DNA of 64,000 nucleotides from Actinomadura sp. DC4 (GTDB lineage Bacteria > Actinomycetota > Actinomycetes > Streptosporangiales > Streptosporangiaceae). The translations under genes and the position numbers were made by a program. Where the stretch lies: contig NZ_JAUEQY010000014.1 of NCBI RefSeq assembly GCF_030406325.1, positions 124,001 through 188,000 on the forward strand, written 5' to 3'. Positions within the stretch are counted from its first letter, which is position 1. Each line of letters begins with the position of its first letter. The notes under the pieces were generated by a model. It made no database searches and was not told the origin of the DNA. It saw nothing but the letters and a program-made list of their open reading frames with translations. Positions 1 to 8,502 of this stretch are shown here, one piece after another.

Positions 1-2
1 AC

Positions 3-1862
<1,860 letters not shown>

Positions 1863-1877
1863 TCGCACCACGGACGA

Positions 1878-1911
1878 CCCCAGGCCACGCGCCTGGGGCC
1901 GTTCCGTTTTT
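1878..1911 (+). terminator. Rho-independent terminator of secA
   Basis: A perfect 8-bp stem (CCCCAGGC / GCCTGGGG) with a 5-base loop is followed nine bases later by TTTTT. It lies 16 bases after the secA stop. Confidence 0.85.
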
Positions 1912-2332
1912 ACGGGGGCTCGTACGCGACGGCCGCACGCGTCGCGGCCTTCGCACACGGCCGGGTTCTGGCAGAGGCGGCGGTGCCATCGTCCATAGCC
2001 GGGGTGTCGGGTGGGGGTTTGGGTTCGCCGGGACGCCGGGCACGCGCTCGGGCTCGCCGGAGATCCGGTTCGTACGGAATCCTGGCGTTCCAGCGGCTCG
2101 TACGGTGTCGTGGCCGCCGGTGCGGTGCGGTGCGGTGCGGTGCGGTGCGGTGCGGTGCCGGGCTCGGCGCGCCGGTGGCCGGCGGTGGGCGAGGCCCTTG
2201 GAGTTGTCCACAGGTGTCTCGCCCTGCTTCCACCGGCCGTTGCCGGTCGTGGACACTGGGTGGCGGAGCAGGCAACGTTCCGACTCGTTATGAGGTGACG
2301 CGCCATGTCTTCGAACCGTTAGAGGCGGCCTG
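1912..2332. other. 420-bp gene-free interval with a pentanucleotide microsatellite
   Basis: No convincing reading frame is present; the open frames here are GC-driven shadows. The only structure I see is the TGCGG run at 2121-2155. The secA terminator lies on one side and the 3' end of a minus-strand gene on the other, so the interval is between convergent genes and needs no promoter. Confidence 0.6.
2119..2158. repeat. TGCGG pentanucleotide tandem repeat (about 7.5 units)
   Basis: Seven perfect TGCGG units run from 2121 to 2155, followed by a degenerate TGCCG. Such a short-unit array is prone to slippage and may vary in length between isolates. It lies in a non-coding interval between convergent genes. 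Confidence 0.9.
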
Positions 2333-2965
2333 TCAGCCCGTGCCGGCATGGGTCATGGCGGGCAGCCCCAGCGCCGTCATGAGCTTGAAGAACTGGCTCT
2401 CGATGAAGACGTCGCCGCCGTCCAGGATCGCCTCGACCGCCTCCACGTCCGGTGCATGACCGGCCTCGGCCGCCCACGCCACGGCGTGCGGCGCGGCGAT
2501 GCCGGCGGGCGGCACGAGCTCGTAGAGCGGCCGGCAGGCTTCCCGGTAGACGTTCTGCCAGTACGCATCGAGGTCCTCGGGGAGATCCTCTTCCTCATCG
2601 CCTTCGAGGCGCTCGGTGTACTTCGAATCGAGGTAGTCGATCAGCACCTCCAGCATCAGCCAGCCGCTCCAACGGCCGGACCGCGGGCTGTAGCCGATCA
2701 GCTGGGCGCCGTCACTGGCCAGCACGACGGCCGCCAGTACGGGCCGGCCGGTCTGCGCGAGCAGCGACTCCAGCAGGTGTTCTCTGCCGTCCGCGCCGGT
2801 CATCGGCGGGCGCCAGCCCTCCGGCGCGCGGTGCAGCTGAACGGTCTGCCAGCCGTCCGAGCCCGTGCCGTGCCAGACGATGTGGTCGGCCAGTTCACGC
2901 ACACCATCCAGCTCCGGGAGCGGCCGATCGCTACAGGCCACGAGGAAGGTCCCCCAAAATCCCAT
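2333..2965 (-). CDS. Hypothetical protein, 210 aa
   Basis: I do not recognise a named family. The protein is soluble and acidic, with an aromatic N-terminus (MGFWGTFLV), a central segment resembling a SMI1/immunity-like fold (QLIGYSPRSGRWSGWL) and a highly acidic stretch LEGDEEEDLPEDLD near residues 120-135. There is no signal peptide. The start codon and first eight codons lie inside the last unit of a tandem repeat array. On the minus strand a GATAAT hexamer sits 8 nt before the ATG, which would give a nearly leaderless mRNA. No ribosome-binding site is visible, in agreement with that. The coding call is supported by strong codon bias through its length. Function is unknown. Confidence 0.7.
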   Translation of the reverse strand: MGFWGTFLVACSDRPLPELDGVRELADHIVWHGTGSDGWQTVQLHRAPEGWRPPMTGADGREHLLESLLAQTGRPVLAAVVLASDGAQLIGYSPRSGRWSGWLMLEVLIDYLDSKYTERLEGDEEEDLPEDLDAYWQNVYREACRPLYELVPPAGIAAPHAVAWAAEAGHAPDVEAVEAILDGGDVFIESQFFKLMTALGLPAMTHAGTG

Positions 2966-3214
2966 GGTCCGGGATTATCGGGCAGACGTGCGGGTGGTGA
3001 GGAAGTTTCCCCATACCCGGGCCCGGGATTGTCGGCGGGCGTGCGGACGGCGAGGAAGTTTCCTAAGACCCCGGCCTGAGACTGTCGGGCGGGCGTATGG
3101 GGGGCGAGGAAGATTCCCAAAACCCGGCCCGAGGTCGTCGGGCGGGCGTACGAGCGGCGAGGAAGGTCCCTCAAAACCGTGGCCGGGGATCATCGGGCAG
3201 ACGTACAGGCGCGG
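2941..3214. repeat. Five-unit tandem repeat, about 54-bp period
   Basis: Five diverged units start at about 2941, 2998, 3051, 3105 and 3158. Each begins, on the plus strand, with (C)GAGGAAG and ends with a (G)TCGGGCGGGCGTACG-like tail. The unit nearest the hypothetical gene contains its start codon, its first codons and its probable -10 box, so the array looks like repeated copies of a promoter/start region. Unit length varies from 53 to 57 bp. It has no spacer/repeat alternation, so it is not a CRISPR array. Confidence 0.9.
2966..2979 (-). promoter_or_regulatory. Putative -10 box (GATAAT) of the hypothetical gene
   Basis: On the minus strand GATAAT (2974-2979 on the plus strand reads ATTATC) stands 8 nt upstream of the ATG at 2965. 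It belongs to a repeat unit; the other units carry degenerate versions (GACAAT, GACAGT, GACGAC, GATGAT). Confidence 0.45.
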
Positions 3215-3304
3215 TGACCTTGCCGGATGAACGGCATCAGACGGCTCCCCGGTGGCTCCCCGGCGGAGTCCGGGGTTGACGGGCTTGTTTGTCCGTCCAA
3301 CCGC

Positions 3305-3316
3305 TAGTTTGTTCCG
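3305..3316 (+). promoter_or_regulatory. Putative -10 box directing leaderless transcription
   Basis: TAGTTT at 3305-3310 lies 6 nt before the GTG start at 3317. No ribosome-binding site precedes that GTG. The distance suits transcription starting at or next to the start codon. Confidence 0.5.
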
Positions 3317-3937
3317 GTGGCAGTTCAGAAAGATCCGCAGCGGTTGGTCTTCTTCACCGACGCTGTCGTGGCGATCGCCGTCACCCTGCTCGTGCTTCCG
3401 CTCGTGGACGTCGCTCCCGAGGTCGCGCGAGAGCACCACAGCGCGGTCGAGGTGATCACCAAGCACCAGCCGGAGGTCTGGACCTACCTCCTCAGCTTCG
3501 TGGTGATCATCAGGCTCTGGCTGGCGCACCATCGCACGTACGAGCACGTAGGCGCCTACTCGACGCCTCTGATGCTCTGTAACAGCGCCTGGCTGCTGGC
3601 GATCGTCACCCTGCCCTTCCCGACCGAGATGATCGGGGTCTTCCACAGCAGCAGGTTCACCGCCGCCCTCTACATCGGCACGGTCCTCGTCGCCAACGCG
3701 CTCCAGACGGCCATGAACCTCATCATCAAGTTCGATCCCGAGGTGGCGTCCGAGGAGAACCCCGTGGGGCCCGACTTCGGCATCGGCTCCGTTACCGCGA
3801 CCGTGCTCCTCGTCGCCGCCCTCGTCTTCACGCTGGCCGTACCCACGGTCAACTACTGGCCCCTGCTCCTCCTCCTGCTCTCGTCACCCGTCGAATGGTT
3901 CTGGCGCCGCCGCCGGCTCAGCAAAGCGGCGGCATAA
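3317..3937 (+). CDS. TMEM175-like (DUF1211) integral membrane protein
   Basis: The N-terminus RLVFFTDAVVAIAVTLLVLPL closely follows the first-helix signature of TMEM175/DUF1211 proteins (R-x3-F-[ST]-D-x3-A-I-x-[IV]-T-L-L-V-L). In that family this helix lines a potassium-permeable pore. Further hydrophobic segments follow, near residues 50-70, 85-105, 115-135 and 155-190, with a basic C-terminal tail. The length of 206 aa fits the bacterial single-repeat proteins that assemble as tetramers. The GTG start has no Shine-Dalgarno but has a -10-like box 6 nt upstream. It is divergent from the repeat-linked gene and not obviously in an operon. Channel function is inferred from the family. Confidence 0.85.
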   Translation: MAVQKDPQRLVFFTDAVVAIAVTLLVLPLVDVAPEVAREHHSAVEVITKHQPEVWTYLLSFVVIIRLWLAHHRTYEHVGAYSTPLMLCNSAWLLAIVTLPFPTEMIGVFHSSRFTAALYIGTVLVANALQTAMNLIIKFDPEVASEENPVGPDFGIGSVTATVLLVAALVFTLAVPTVNYWPLLLLLLSSPVEWFWRRRRLSKAAA

Positions 3938-4022
3938 CGAAAAGAGGGGGAACAGCCACCCCCCGATCGCACCAAGTACCGGATGAACCCACGCGCACCG
4001 CGCGGACGAGGAGAACCGGTTG

Positions 4023-4610
4023 GTGATGATCTATCAACACACCGAGCACGACAGCCAGAGCATCGGCGCGTCGCTCACCGACCCGGAGCGGTTCGCCGAG
4101 GTCTTCCACCGGCACTGGGACGAGATCCACCGCTACGTCGCGTGGCGGCTCGGGCCCGAGGCGGCGGAGGACGTCGGCGCCGAGACCTTCACGGTCGCCT
4201 TCCGCGGTCGCGGACGGTACGACCTGACCCGTACGGACGCCCGGCCGTGGCTGTACGGCATCGCGACCAACCTCATCGGCCAGCATCGAAGAGCCGAGCG
4301 ACGCCGCCATCAACTACTCGCCCGCACCCCCGCCGATGGCGTGAGGCCCGACTTCGCGGACGGTAGTGACGCGCGGGTGACCGCCGAGCTGCTCGGCCCG
4401 CGGATCGAGGCCGTGCTGGCGAGCCTCTCGGCGGCCGACCGTGACCTGCTGTTACTGATCGCCTGGGCGGACCTCACATACGAGGAGGCGAGCGAGGCGC
4501 TCGGCGTGCCCGTGGGCACCGTCAAGTCGCGGCTGCACCGCATTCGCAAGAAGCTCCGCCGTGCGTTCGGCGGCGTCGACCCCATGCGTCTGAAGGAGGA
4601 ACCGCAATGA
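4023..4610 (+). CDS. ECF-type RNA polymerase sigma factor
   Basis: Sigma-70 region 2 is seen near residues 20-90 (FHRHWDEIHRYVAWRLG...AEDVGAETFTVAF...WLYGIATNLI). Region 4 lies near residues 125-180 (LSAADRDLLLLIAWADLTYEEASEALGVPVGTVKSRLHRIRKKLRRA), a clear DNA-binding helix-turn-helix. No C-terminal SnoaL-like domain is seen. The start could be TTG 4020, GTG 4023 or ATG 4026; GAGGAG at 4008-4013 best serves the first two. The stop overlaps the next start (ATGA), so it is translationally coupled to a membrane protein that probably acts as partner or anti-sigma factor. Confidence 0.92.
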   Translation: MMIYQHTEHDSQSIGASLTDPERFAEVFHRHWDEIHRYVAWRLGPEAAEDVGAETFTVAFRGRGRYDLTRTDARPWLYGIATNLIGQHRRAERRRHQLLARTPADGVRPDFADGSDARVTAELLGPRIEAVLASLSAADRDLLLLIAWADLTYEEASEALGVPVGTVKSRLHRIRKKLRRAFGGVDPMRLKEEPQ

Positions 4611-5611
4611 ACGACCAGGACATCACTCTCGTCCGTCACGTCCGCCCGGTGGTCCCGCCGGACGACCCCGCGGTGAGGGCACGGGCCTTGGCCCGCCTGC
4701 GGGCCGAGTTCGACACCCCGGCCCGCACCCGCACGCTACGCCGACGCGTCGCCTGGCGGGTCGCGGTCGCGGGCGCGGTGGCGGTCGGTGCCACGACCGC
4801 CGTCATCGTCGTGCGGGCCGGCGGGTCCGCGCCGTCGAGACCGCTGCCCGGGGGCGGCTCGACCGCGCAGACGCTCGAGCTGGCGGCCAGGACGATCGAG
4901 CGGGAGAGGGTCCCGCGGCCGAGGCCGGACCAGTGGGTCTACGCCCCCGAGCTCCGCAACTGGGCCATCGCGCCCGGCAATACGATCGGGACCCTGCGCG
5001 GCAAGGTCAAGGTGGAGCAGTGGTGGCGGTTCGACGGCGGGGAGATCGCGACCTCCACTCAGGGCTCCCCGCTCCAGATGCAGCAGGTGCTCCGCCCGGG
5101 CCAGAAGCTTCGTCGCGGCTATCCGGGCGGGGCGGTATGGGGCCCGGCCCTGTGGGAGAACTCGCCCCGCGCGCTCTACGGTTACGTGGCCAGGTTGCCG
5201 ACCGACCCGGACGGCCTGCTCGCGAAGGTCCGGCACGACGAGAAGGATCCCGGGCACGACAGGAGAACCTTCGGGCGGATCGGGGACATTCTCGATGGCG
5301 ACAAACTCATCCCGCCCAAGACGAACGCGGCGCTCTACCGCGCCCTCGCCAAGATCCCCGGCGTCACGGTCGTCCCAGGAGTGAAGGACCTCGCCGGGCG
5401 TCCCGGCATCGCGGTGTCCCGGACCTCCTCCTCCCAGGAGAACCGCATCGAGTTCATCCTGGACGCCACGACGTACCGCTACCTGGGCACACGGGTGACC
5501 GTCACCAAGGACCAGTACGACCACGGGAAGGTCTGGGAGCACGCCGGGCAGATCGTCAACGACACGGCCGATCTGGACTCCCGCGTGGTCGACCGGCCCG
5601 GGCAACGCTGA
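4607..5611 (+). CDS. CU044_5270-family membrane protein, probable sigma-factor partner
   Basis: A 45-residue cytoplasmic, arginine-rich N-terminus (PDDPAVRARALARLRAEF) is followed by one transmembrane helix near residues 47-68 and a long extracytoplasmic domain with WVY and WWRFDG motifs. This layout is typical of actinobacterial proteins annotated CU044_5270 family and found directly after ECF sigma genes. No ZAS zinc-binding anti-sigma motif (HxxxCxxC) is present. The start codon overlaps the sigma stop by four bases. A role in sensing and sigma control is inferred from gene order; the family has no proven biochemical function that I know of. Confidence 0.8.
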   Translation: MNDQDITLVRHVRPVVPPDDPAVRARALARLRAEFDTPARTRTLRRRVAWRVAVAGAVAVGATTAVIVVRAGGSAPSRPLPGGGSTAQTLELAARTIERERVPRPRPDQWVYAPELRNWAIAPGNTIGTLRGKVKVEQWWRFDGGEIATSTQGSPLQMQQVLRPGQKLRRGYPGGAVWGPALWENSPRALYGYVARLPTDPDGLLAKVRHDEKDPGHDRRTFGRIGDILDGDKLIPPKTNAALYRALAKIPGVTVVPGVKDLAGRPGIAVSRTSSSQENRIEFILDATTYRYLGTRVTVTKDQYDHGKVWEHAGQIVNDTADLDSRVVDRPGQR

Positions 5612-5614
5612 AAG

Positions 5615-5654
5615 GCGGGGGCCGTCCCGCAAGACGCAGAGGGACGGCCCCCGC
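5615..5654. terminator. Bidirectional hairpin between convergent genes
   Basis: A perfect 14-bp stem (GCGGGGGCCGTCCC and its complement) with a 12-base loop lies 4 bases after the CU044_5270-family stop and just before the 3' end of the minus-strand Rv3235-like gene. No long T run follows. Confidence 0.8.
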
Positions 5655-5659
5655 GACCT

Positions 5660-6136
5660 TCAGCCGGGCGGCACGGTCGTCTCGATCGCGGCGCAGCGCC
5701 AGCGGCGGTCGTACTCCAGCCGCAGGGCCAGCGCCTGGACGTGGGCGCCGATCGTCGCCACGGCCGCGACCTCGGCGACGCCCCGCGCCGGCTCACAGAC
5801 CCGTACGGTGCCCAGGCGCGGCGTCGCCCGGCCCGCCAGCCGGGCGGCCAGCGACTCCAATCGCTCGAACAGCGTCGGCGTCGTACGGCCGGCCAGGTGG
5901 TGGTACGGCCGCAGGCCGGTGAGGACCTCCAGCACCAGCCGGGCGATCAGCCGGGCCTCGGTCCGCAGGTCCGGGCGGGACCGTACGACGCCGAGCACCG
6001 GCCGGGGAGCCCGCCCCGGTGGAGGCCCGGAGTCCAGGGCGACCGCCAGTGACCCGTGCACGGCGATCCCCAGAGCGGCATGGCCCCCGTACGGGATGAG
6101 GCGGATCGGTCCCGTACGACGTGTTCGTTTGCGCAT
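5660..6136 (-). CDS. Rv3235-family protein
   Basis: The C-terminal half matches the Rv3235 family pattern: LVLEVLTGLRPYHHLAGRTTPTLFERL, then TVRVCEPARGVAEVAAVATIGAHVQALALRLE, then RWRCAAIETT. The N-terminus is basic and proline-rich (MRKRTRRTGPIRLIPYGG). The ATG at 6136 is preferred over longer forms because CAGGAGG stands about 8 nt upstream of it. In many actinobacteria this gene lies close to secA, so its place here suggests that the 2.3-5.6 kb genes were inserted between them. Function is unknown; the fold is probably NTF2/SnoaL-like. Confidence 0.78.
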   Translation of the reverse strand: MRKRTRRTGPIRLIPYGGHAALGIAVHGSLAVALDSGPPPGRAPRPVLGVVRSRPDLRTEARLIARLVLEVLTGLRPYHHLAGRTTPTLFERLESLAARLAGRATPRLGTVRVCEPARGVAEVAAVATIGAHVQALALRLEYDRRWRCAAIETTVPPG

Positions 6137-6230
6137 TTCGCAACCTCCTGAAGTGACGGCCGCCACGCGGCGGCAGCCACCAAGAGTGCGAAGAGCGCGG
6201 AGTGATACGACGTGACCGGATGAGGACACG

Positions 6231-6986
6231 TCACGACTTCGACGAAATCCGGTTGCGTCGGGGGATCTCCAGGGCGCTGTGCAGCTGGTACCGGTCGGCC
6301 CGGTAGGTCGAGACCGCGAGCTCGACGCAGGCGCCGTTGACGAACGACCGCCGCTGCAGGAGGAGTACGGCGCTGCCGCGTGCCAGGTCGAGCAGGCGGG
6401 CGTCGGCGGCGTCGGCGATGCCGGCCTCGATGGTCTGCTCGCCGGCGTCGAACACCACTCCGAAGCGGGTCTCCAGCACGTCGTACAGGGACGCGTCGCT
6501 CAGGGGCGTGTCCAGCAGGCCGGGCGCGACGGCCGCCGGGATGTGGGAGCGCTCGACCGCCATCGGCTCGCCGTCCGCGGTGCGCAGGCGCTCGATCACG
6601 TGCACGCCCGTGCCCGGCGGGACGTCGAAGATCCGGGCGAGGTGGGCGTTGGCCGGGGTCGTACGGCGGTCGAGGTCGCGGGCGCCCGGTTCGAGGCCGC
6701 GGGCGCGCATGTCCTCGGTGAAGGAGACGAGGCGCAGCGGCATCTCGATCTTGGGGCGGGCGACGAACGTGCCCTTGCCCGGCACGCGGTACAACCGGCC
6801 CTCGGTGACGAGGTGGTCCACCGCCTGGCGCACCGTCATCCGCGACAGGCCGAATCGCTGGCACAGCTCGCGCTCGGAGGGGATCGGGGCGTCGACCGGT
6901 AGTTCGGCGTCCTCGATCAGGTCGAGGAGGATCTCCCTGAGCTGGAAGTACTTGGGTACGGGGCTGGTCGGATCGATCTTGCCCAT
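6231..6986 (-). CDS. GntR/HutC-family regulator, DasR-like
   Basis: An N-terminal winged helix (about residues 10-75, SERELCQRFGLSRMTVRQAVDHLVTEGRLYRVPGKGTFVA) is joined to a UTRA effector domain (about 95-235). Similarity to DasR/NagR includes the linker TEDMRARGLEPGA and the effector-domain patch ERLRTADGEPMAVERSHIPA. DasR and NagR bind GlcN-6-P or GlcNAc-6-P and control amino-sugar genes. The gene is divergent from a SIS-HPr-enzyme I operon, and a 22-bp palindrome lies in the shared upstream region, so it most likely controls itself and that operon. The exact effector is inferred. Confidence 0.9.
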   Translation of the reverse strand: MGKIDPTSPVPKYFQLREILLDLIEDAELPVDAPIPSERELCQRFGLSRMTVRQAVDHLVTEGRLYRVPGKGTFVARPKIEMPLRLVSFTEDMRARGLEPGARDLDRRTTPANAHLARIFDVPPGTGVHVIERLRTADGEPMAVERSHIPAAVAPGLLDTPLSDASLYDVLETRFGVVFDAGEQTIEAGIADAADARLLDLARGSAVLLLQRRSFVNGACVELAVSTYRADRYQLHSALEIPRRNRISSKS

Positions 6987-7032
6987 GGGGTACCTCTGGC
7001 AGCGGAGTCGGGGAGTGAAGTATGGTTCATAC

Positions 7033-7054
7033 TGGTCTAGTCCGGACTAGACCA
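7033..7054. promoter_or_regulatory. 22-bp perfect palindrome, dre-like GntR operator
   Basis: The half-site TGGTCTAGTCC is followed directly by its exact reverse complement. Each half resembles the DasR dre core (TGGTCTAGACCA), so the site looks like two overlapping dre-like boxes. It lies 46 bp upstream of the gntR start and 130 bp upstream of the SIS gene, ideal for joint control of the divergent pair. Confidence 0.8.
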
Positions 7055-7184
7055 CACGTCCAGTTAGCGTGTCAATGCAGGTCAGGACTACGAAGGCGTA
7101 ACGACGCGATTACGCGCGGAGACGCCGGTCCAGCAGGCGCGAACGGACGCGAAAGCCGTTGCGACCACGGCGGAGGAGAACCCC

Positions 7185-8225
7185 ATGACGCACATGCGGA
7201 CCGAGATCGGCGAGCAGGCCACGGCCCTGCGGGCGACCCTCGACGCGCTGCTGCCCCGCGTGGCCGAGGTCGGCATCCTGGGCCGGGAGACCCGGCAGGT
7301 GCTGTTCATCGCGCGCGGTTCCTCCGACAACGCGGCCGTCTACGGCAGCTACCTGATCCAGACCCATGCCGGGCGCCTGGCCAACCTCGCCTCGCCCTCG
7401 ATCGCGACCACGTACAAGAAGAAGATCGACCTGTCCGGCGTGCTCGCCGTGGCGATCAGCCAGTCGGGCAAGACCGCGGAGATCGTCGAGACCCTCGACT
7501 GGGCGGCCGGCTGCGGCGCTCGTACGGTCGCGGTGACCAACGGCGAGGGCTCGCCGCTCGCCGAGGCCGCCCAGCTCGCGCTGGTCACCAAGGCCGGCGA
7601 GGAGCTGGCCGTACCCGCCACCAAGACCTACACCACCCAGCTCGCGGCGCTCGCCGTGCTGGGCATCGGCCTGGGCGCCGAGGTCGACATCGCCGATCTG
7701 CGCCGCGCCCCCGAGGAGATCGACCGGCTGATCGCCGAGACCGAGTCCGGCGACGCCCTGCCGGAGATCGTGAACGAGCTCGCGCGGGTGCCGGGGGCGG
7801 TCGTGTCCGGCCGCGGCATCGCGTACGGCACCGCGCTGGAGCTCGCGATCAAGCTCAAGGAGGCCTGCTACCTCCACGCCATGGGCCTCTCGTACGCCGA
7901 CCTGCTGCACGGCCCGATCGCCGTCGTGGACGACGACACCCCCGCGATCCTGGTCGCGGCGGGTGACGGGCCCACGCTTCCCGGCACGGTCGCGCTGGCC
8001 GAGCGGGTCAGGGCGGCGGGCGCGAAGGCGTACGGCGTCGGCGGCGGTCGTATGCTGGCCGAGGCGTCCACGCGCGCGCTTCCAGGTCCGGACCTGCCGG
8101 AATGGGTCGCGCCGCTTGCCCTGATCGTGCCGGGCCAGCTCCTCACCGAGGCGCTGGCCCGTCGGCTCGGGATCGATCCCGACGTGCCGCGCGGTCTCGG
8201 CAAGGTGACGCAGACGGATCAATGA
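7185..8225 (+). CDS. SIS-domain sugar isomerase, probable glucosamine-6-phosphate deaminase (NagB-II type)
   Basis: Two SIS domains are present. The first has ARGSSDNAAVYGSYL and AISQSGKTAEIVETL, matching the phospho-sugar site of the GlmS isomerase domain. The second (about residues 190-330) includes GRGIAYGTALELAIKLKEACYLHAMGLSYADLLHGP, also GlmS-like. No glutamine amidotransferase domain is present, so this is a GlmS-derived NagB-II type protein that would convert GlcN-6-P to Fru-6-P and ammonia. GGAGGAG stands 8 nt before the ATG. It heads the operon with ptsH and ptsI. The alternative AgaS/FrlB-type substrate cannot be excluded from sequence. Confidence 0.85.
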   Translation: MTHMRTEIGEQATALRATLDALLPRVAEVGILGRETRQVLFIARGSSDNAAVYGSYLIQTHAGRLANLASPSIATTYKKKIDLSGVLAVAISQSGKTAEIVETLDWAAGCGARTVAVTNGEGSPLAEAAQLALVTKAGEELAVPATKTYTTQLAALAVLGIGLGAEVDIADLRRAPEEIDRLIAETESGDALPEIVNELARVPGAVVSGRGIAYGTALELAIKLKEACYLHAMGLSYADLLHGPIAVVDDDTPAILVAAGDGPTLPGTVALAERVRAAGAKAYGVGGGRMLAEASTRALPGPDLPEWVAPLALIVPGQLLTEALARRLGIDPDVPRGLGKVTQTDQ

Positions 8226-8238
8226 TGGGGAGTTTCTG

Positions 8239-8502
8239 ATGGCCGAGCGCCGTGTCACGGTGGAGACCGAGGCGGGGCTGCACGCCCGTCCCGCCGCACT
8301 GTTCGTCCAGGCGGCCACGAAGGCGCCGATGGACGTGGCCGTGGGCCGCCCGGACGCCGATCCGGTCAACGCCAAGAGCATTCTGTCCGTGATCGGGCTC
8401 GACGTGCGCCACGGCGAGGAGATCGTGATCATCGCGGAGGGCGACGGCGCGGACAGCGCGCTGGACGAGCTCGCCGCCACGGTGACCGCGAGCGGTGCCT
8501 GA
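8239..8502 (+). CDS. ptsH: Phosphocarrier protein HPr
   Basis: The 87-residue protein has the phosphorylation site GLHARPA with His15 and the regulatory-site region NAKSILSVIGL with Ser47, the counterpart of Ser46 in firmicute HPr. It carries phosphate from enzyme I to sugar-specific EIIA proteins. It lies 13 bp after the SIS gene, and its 3' end overlaps the enzyme I start by 8 bp, so the two are coupled. GGGGAG stands just upstream of the ATG. No EII gene is in the window, so the sugar permease must be elsewhere. Confidence 0.95.
   Translation: MAERRVTVETEAGLHARPAALFVQAATKAPMDVAVGRPDADPVNAKSILSVIGLDVRHGEEIVIIAEGDGADSALDELAATVTASGA

Noticed and set aside
2941-3214. CRISPR array
   Set aside because: Units are contiguous and diverged, with no unique spacers between identical repeats, and no cas gene is near.
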